Assembly (NCBI RefSeq): GCF_000472785.1
Contig: NZ_AXAL01000003.1
Location: 283,365-347,364 of the forward strand
Source of the DNA: Mesorhizobium loti CJ3sym
Lineage (GTDB): Bacteria > Pseudomonadota > Alphaproteobacteria > Rhizobiales > Rhizobiaceae
DNA length: 64,000 nt
Direction: 5' to 3'
Shown here one piece after another: positions 63,787-64,000 of this stretch (positions are counted from its first letter, which is position 1; each line of letters starts with the position of its first letter). The notes beneath the pieces are model-generated. The model made no database searches. It was not told the origin of the DNA and saw only the letters and a list, made by a program, of their open reading frames with translations. Made by a program: the position numbers and the translations under genes.

Positions 63787-64000
63787 TAGGCTCAGGACTC
63801 ATTGATCAGAGCCAGAAGATTACGGTTGCAGCGATGCAGATCGCGGACATGAAGGTGTGGGCGCAGCGGTCATAGCGTGTGTGGATGCGCCGCCAGTCCT
63901 TGAGCCTGCCAAACATGTTCTCGATCTTATGGCGGCTTTTGTAGAGCAAGGTGTCGTGCGGGATCGGCAGATTGCGGTTGGCTTTGGACGGGATACAGGC
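63787..64000 (-). mobile_element. IS5-family insertion sequence, 3' end, cut by window edge
   Basis: The segment holds the transposase C-terminus and the presumed right terminal region (GGCTCAGGACTCATTGATCA on the plus strand). A CTAG tetramer at the boundary fits the target preference of the IS427 group of IS5 elements, but the exact end and target duplication cannot be confirmed without the other end. Confidence 0.6.
63806..64000 (-). CDS. IS5-family (IS427 group) transposase, C-terminal part
   Basis: The last 64 codons of a transposase are present: HKIENMFGRLKDWRRIHTRYD followed by RCAHTFMSAICIAATVIFWL and the stop. ENMFGRLKDWRRIxTRYD contains the catalytic glutamate of the DDE triad (the E of IEN) and is the family signature of IS5/IS427 transposases, which are usually encoded in two overlapping frames. 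The rest lies beyond the right edge. Confidence 0.9.
   Translation of the reverse strand, partial: ACIPSKANRNLPIPHDTLLYKSRHKIENMFGRLKDWRRIHTRYDRCAHTFMSAICIAATVIFWL

Overview
The window looks like the chromosome or a large replicon of a rhizobial alphaproteobacterium, most likely Mesorhizobium or a close relative. The grounds are high GC, dense operons with ATGA or TGATG overlaps, a pcaDCHGB operon with a divergent pcaQ carrying rhizobial PcaQ boxes, many ABC uptake systems, and an IS5-type transposase at the right edge. Genus is inferred from gene content only. No rRNA, tRNA or CRISPR array was seen.

Layout. (1) 1-9111, minus strand: a sugar or polyol regulon with a class I aldolase, a PfkB kinase, a complete sugar ABC transporter, two TIM-barrel isomerases, a Gfo/Idh dehydrogenase and the start of a further gene. 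It is divergent from a DeoR regulator at 9274-10035, with three TTTCGAAA boxes between them. (2) 10305-13436: a Gfo/Idh dehydrogenase and an HSL-type esterase, convergent with a LacI regulator. (3) 13602-13724: the 3' remnant of a GntR gene. (4) 13747-26738: the protocatechuate region. pcaD-pcaC-pcaH-pcaG-pcaB-pobA runs leftwards, pcaQ lies between two near-identical inverted promoters, and the second promoter drives a PcaM-type ABC transporter followed by a coniferyl-alcohol-dehydrogenase-like SDR and a vanillin-type aldehyde dehydrogenase.

(5) 26772-36019: an aldose epimerase divergent from a GntR regulator, L-arabonate-type dehydratase, SDR and FAH-family (AraD1) operon that continues into a Pot-type ABC transporter; a GlcD-type FAD oxidase is convergent. 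(6) 37644-46852: a split transport locus. GntR, DUF3830, TIGR04076, aldo/keto reductase, SnoaL-like and binding-protein genes run left, and LivGFHM-type transporter genes plus an amine oxidase run right, around a TGTGATCACA operator. (7) 46877-51213: M20 deacylase, hydroxylysine-kinase-like protein, class III phospholyase or aminotransferase, and GntR, which resembles a hydroxylysine catabolic module. (8) 51389-62141: a GNAT gene coupled to a MalT-like LuxR regulator, then a class II HDAC-like amidohydrolase with an amide/urea-type ABC transporter, and a convergent acetolactate-synthase-like enzyme.

(9) 62142-64000 is of a different kind: small genes close to an IS. It holds two tandem 29- and 30-codon genes with a conserved YEKPVLVK leader and divergent tails, ended by a strong intrinsic terminator. 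They look like orphan RiPP-type precursor peptides and are the best candidate here for something undescribed. A zinc-ribbon protein, a 26-aa single-pass membrane peptide and a truncated IS5-family transposase follow.

As a whole the window is a catabolic archipelago: five complete ABC uptake systems, each tied to its own regulator and enzymes for sugars, aromatics, sugar acids, amines or amides.
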